From Pseudomonadota bacterium (lineage in GTDB: Bacteria > Desulfobacterota > Desulfobacteria > Desulfobacterales > Desulfobacteraceae), in assembly GCA_018816605.1 (NCBI GenBank), contig JAHIVS010000525.1, forward strand, positions 1 through 6,358: a stretch of 6,358 nt of DNA. The letters are read 5' to 3'. Below, piece after piece: positions 6,273 through 6,358 of the stretch. Position numbers and translations under genes: made by a program. Position 1 is the first letter of the stretch. Each line of letters starts with the position of its first letter. Under the pieces are notes generated by a model. It was not told the origin of the DNA. It searched no databases and saw only the letters and a program-made list of their open reading frames with translations.

Positions 6273-6358
6273 ATGGAAAAAACGTGGAAAGAAAAGAACC
6301 AGGAGCGCCACACCTTCTGGGAAACCCATCTTGAACAGTGGTTAGCATCCGGCTTGAG
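6273..6358 (+). CDS. tnpA: IS66-family accessory protein TnpA, N-terminal fragment (cut by window edge)
   Basis: Only 28 codons are visible. They contain TFWETHLEQWLASGL (residues 14-28), which matches the beginning of IS66 TnpA accessory proteins, small putative helix-turn-helix proteins where this tryptophan-rich helix precedes a SQxxYCRxH-type segment. The start ATG 6273 has GGAGG seven bases upstream, a strong ribosome binding site. TnpA is required along with TnpB and the DDE transposase TnpC for IS66 transposition in studied examples. The remainder of the gene, and whether tnpB and tnpC follow, lies beyond the right edge. Confidence 0.75.
   Translation, partial: MEKTWKEKNQERHTFWETHLEQWLASGL

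Larger units (their letters stand above)
6197..6358 (+). mobile_element. Left end of an IS66-family insertion sequence, continuing past the window
   Basis: The element is recognised by its terminal sequence GTAAGCG at 6197-6203, which is typical of IS66-family inverted repeat ends, followed 70 bases later by the start of a tnpA-like accessory gene reading inward. IS66 elements commonly carry tnpA, tnpB and the transposase tnpC, and produce 8-base target duplications. The 8 bases just outside this end are AGTTTACT (6189-6196), which would be the expected duplicate beyond the far end. Only the left end is in the window, so completeness cannot be judged. Confidence 0.75.

Noticed and set aside
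1..6358. CRISPR array, tRNA or rRNA genes
   Set aside because: No regularly spaced direct repeats and no cloverleaf or conserved rRNA stretches were seen on either strand.

Overview
The window looks like chromosomal DNA of a Gram-negative bacterium of moderate GC content, most likely a sulfate-reducing Desulfobacterota (Desulfobacterales-type) organism. That guess rests on the flavour of the proteins: a bacterial EttA, a Ski2-like helicase, a zinc-ribbon Nudix protein and an Mth938-fold protein encoded together. It is an inference from memory, not a database result.

Positions 1 to about 5840 hold one tightly packed gene train, all on the minus strand and read from right to left. The order is an Mth938/DUF498-fold protein (5840-5484), a zinc-ribbon Nudix hydrolase with a GTG start (5454-4918), a complete Ski2-like DExH helicase with a DSHCT-like C-terminus (4857-2740), RidA enamine/imine deaminase (2679-2302), the ABC-F translation factor EttA (2290-608), and the first 199 residues of an EamA/DMT membrane transporter (598 to the left edge, where it is cut). 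Gaps are 29, 60, 60, 11 and 9 bases, and no convincing terminator lies between genes, so a single transcript is plausible. A good sigma70-like promoter (TTGAGA, 17 bases, TATGCT) lies just upstream of the first gene at 5920-5892.

Positions 5841 to 6196 are a non-coding spacer. It holds the promoter, a T9 run, two 8-base palindromes and a striking 76-base imperfect inverted repeat at 6105-6180, whose outer arms are a perfect 13-base match. At 6197 an IS66-family insertion sequence begins on the plus strand. Its end reads GTAAGCG, and it contains the first 28 codons of the accessory gene tnpA, with a strong ribosome binding site, before the window ends.

Functionally the train mixes RNA and translation quality control (helicase, EttA), metabolite damage control (RidA, Nudix) and an unknown (Mth938-like). 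Joint function is inference; the individual family assignments are well supported by motifs. I found no strong evidence of a wholly new defence or mobile system. The best leads are the inverted-repeat element beside the IS66 end and the mixed RNA/damage-control operon.
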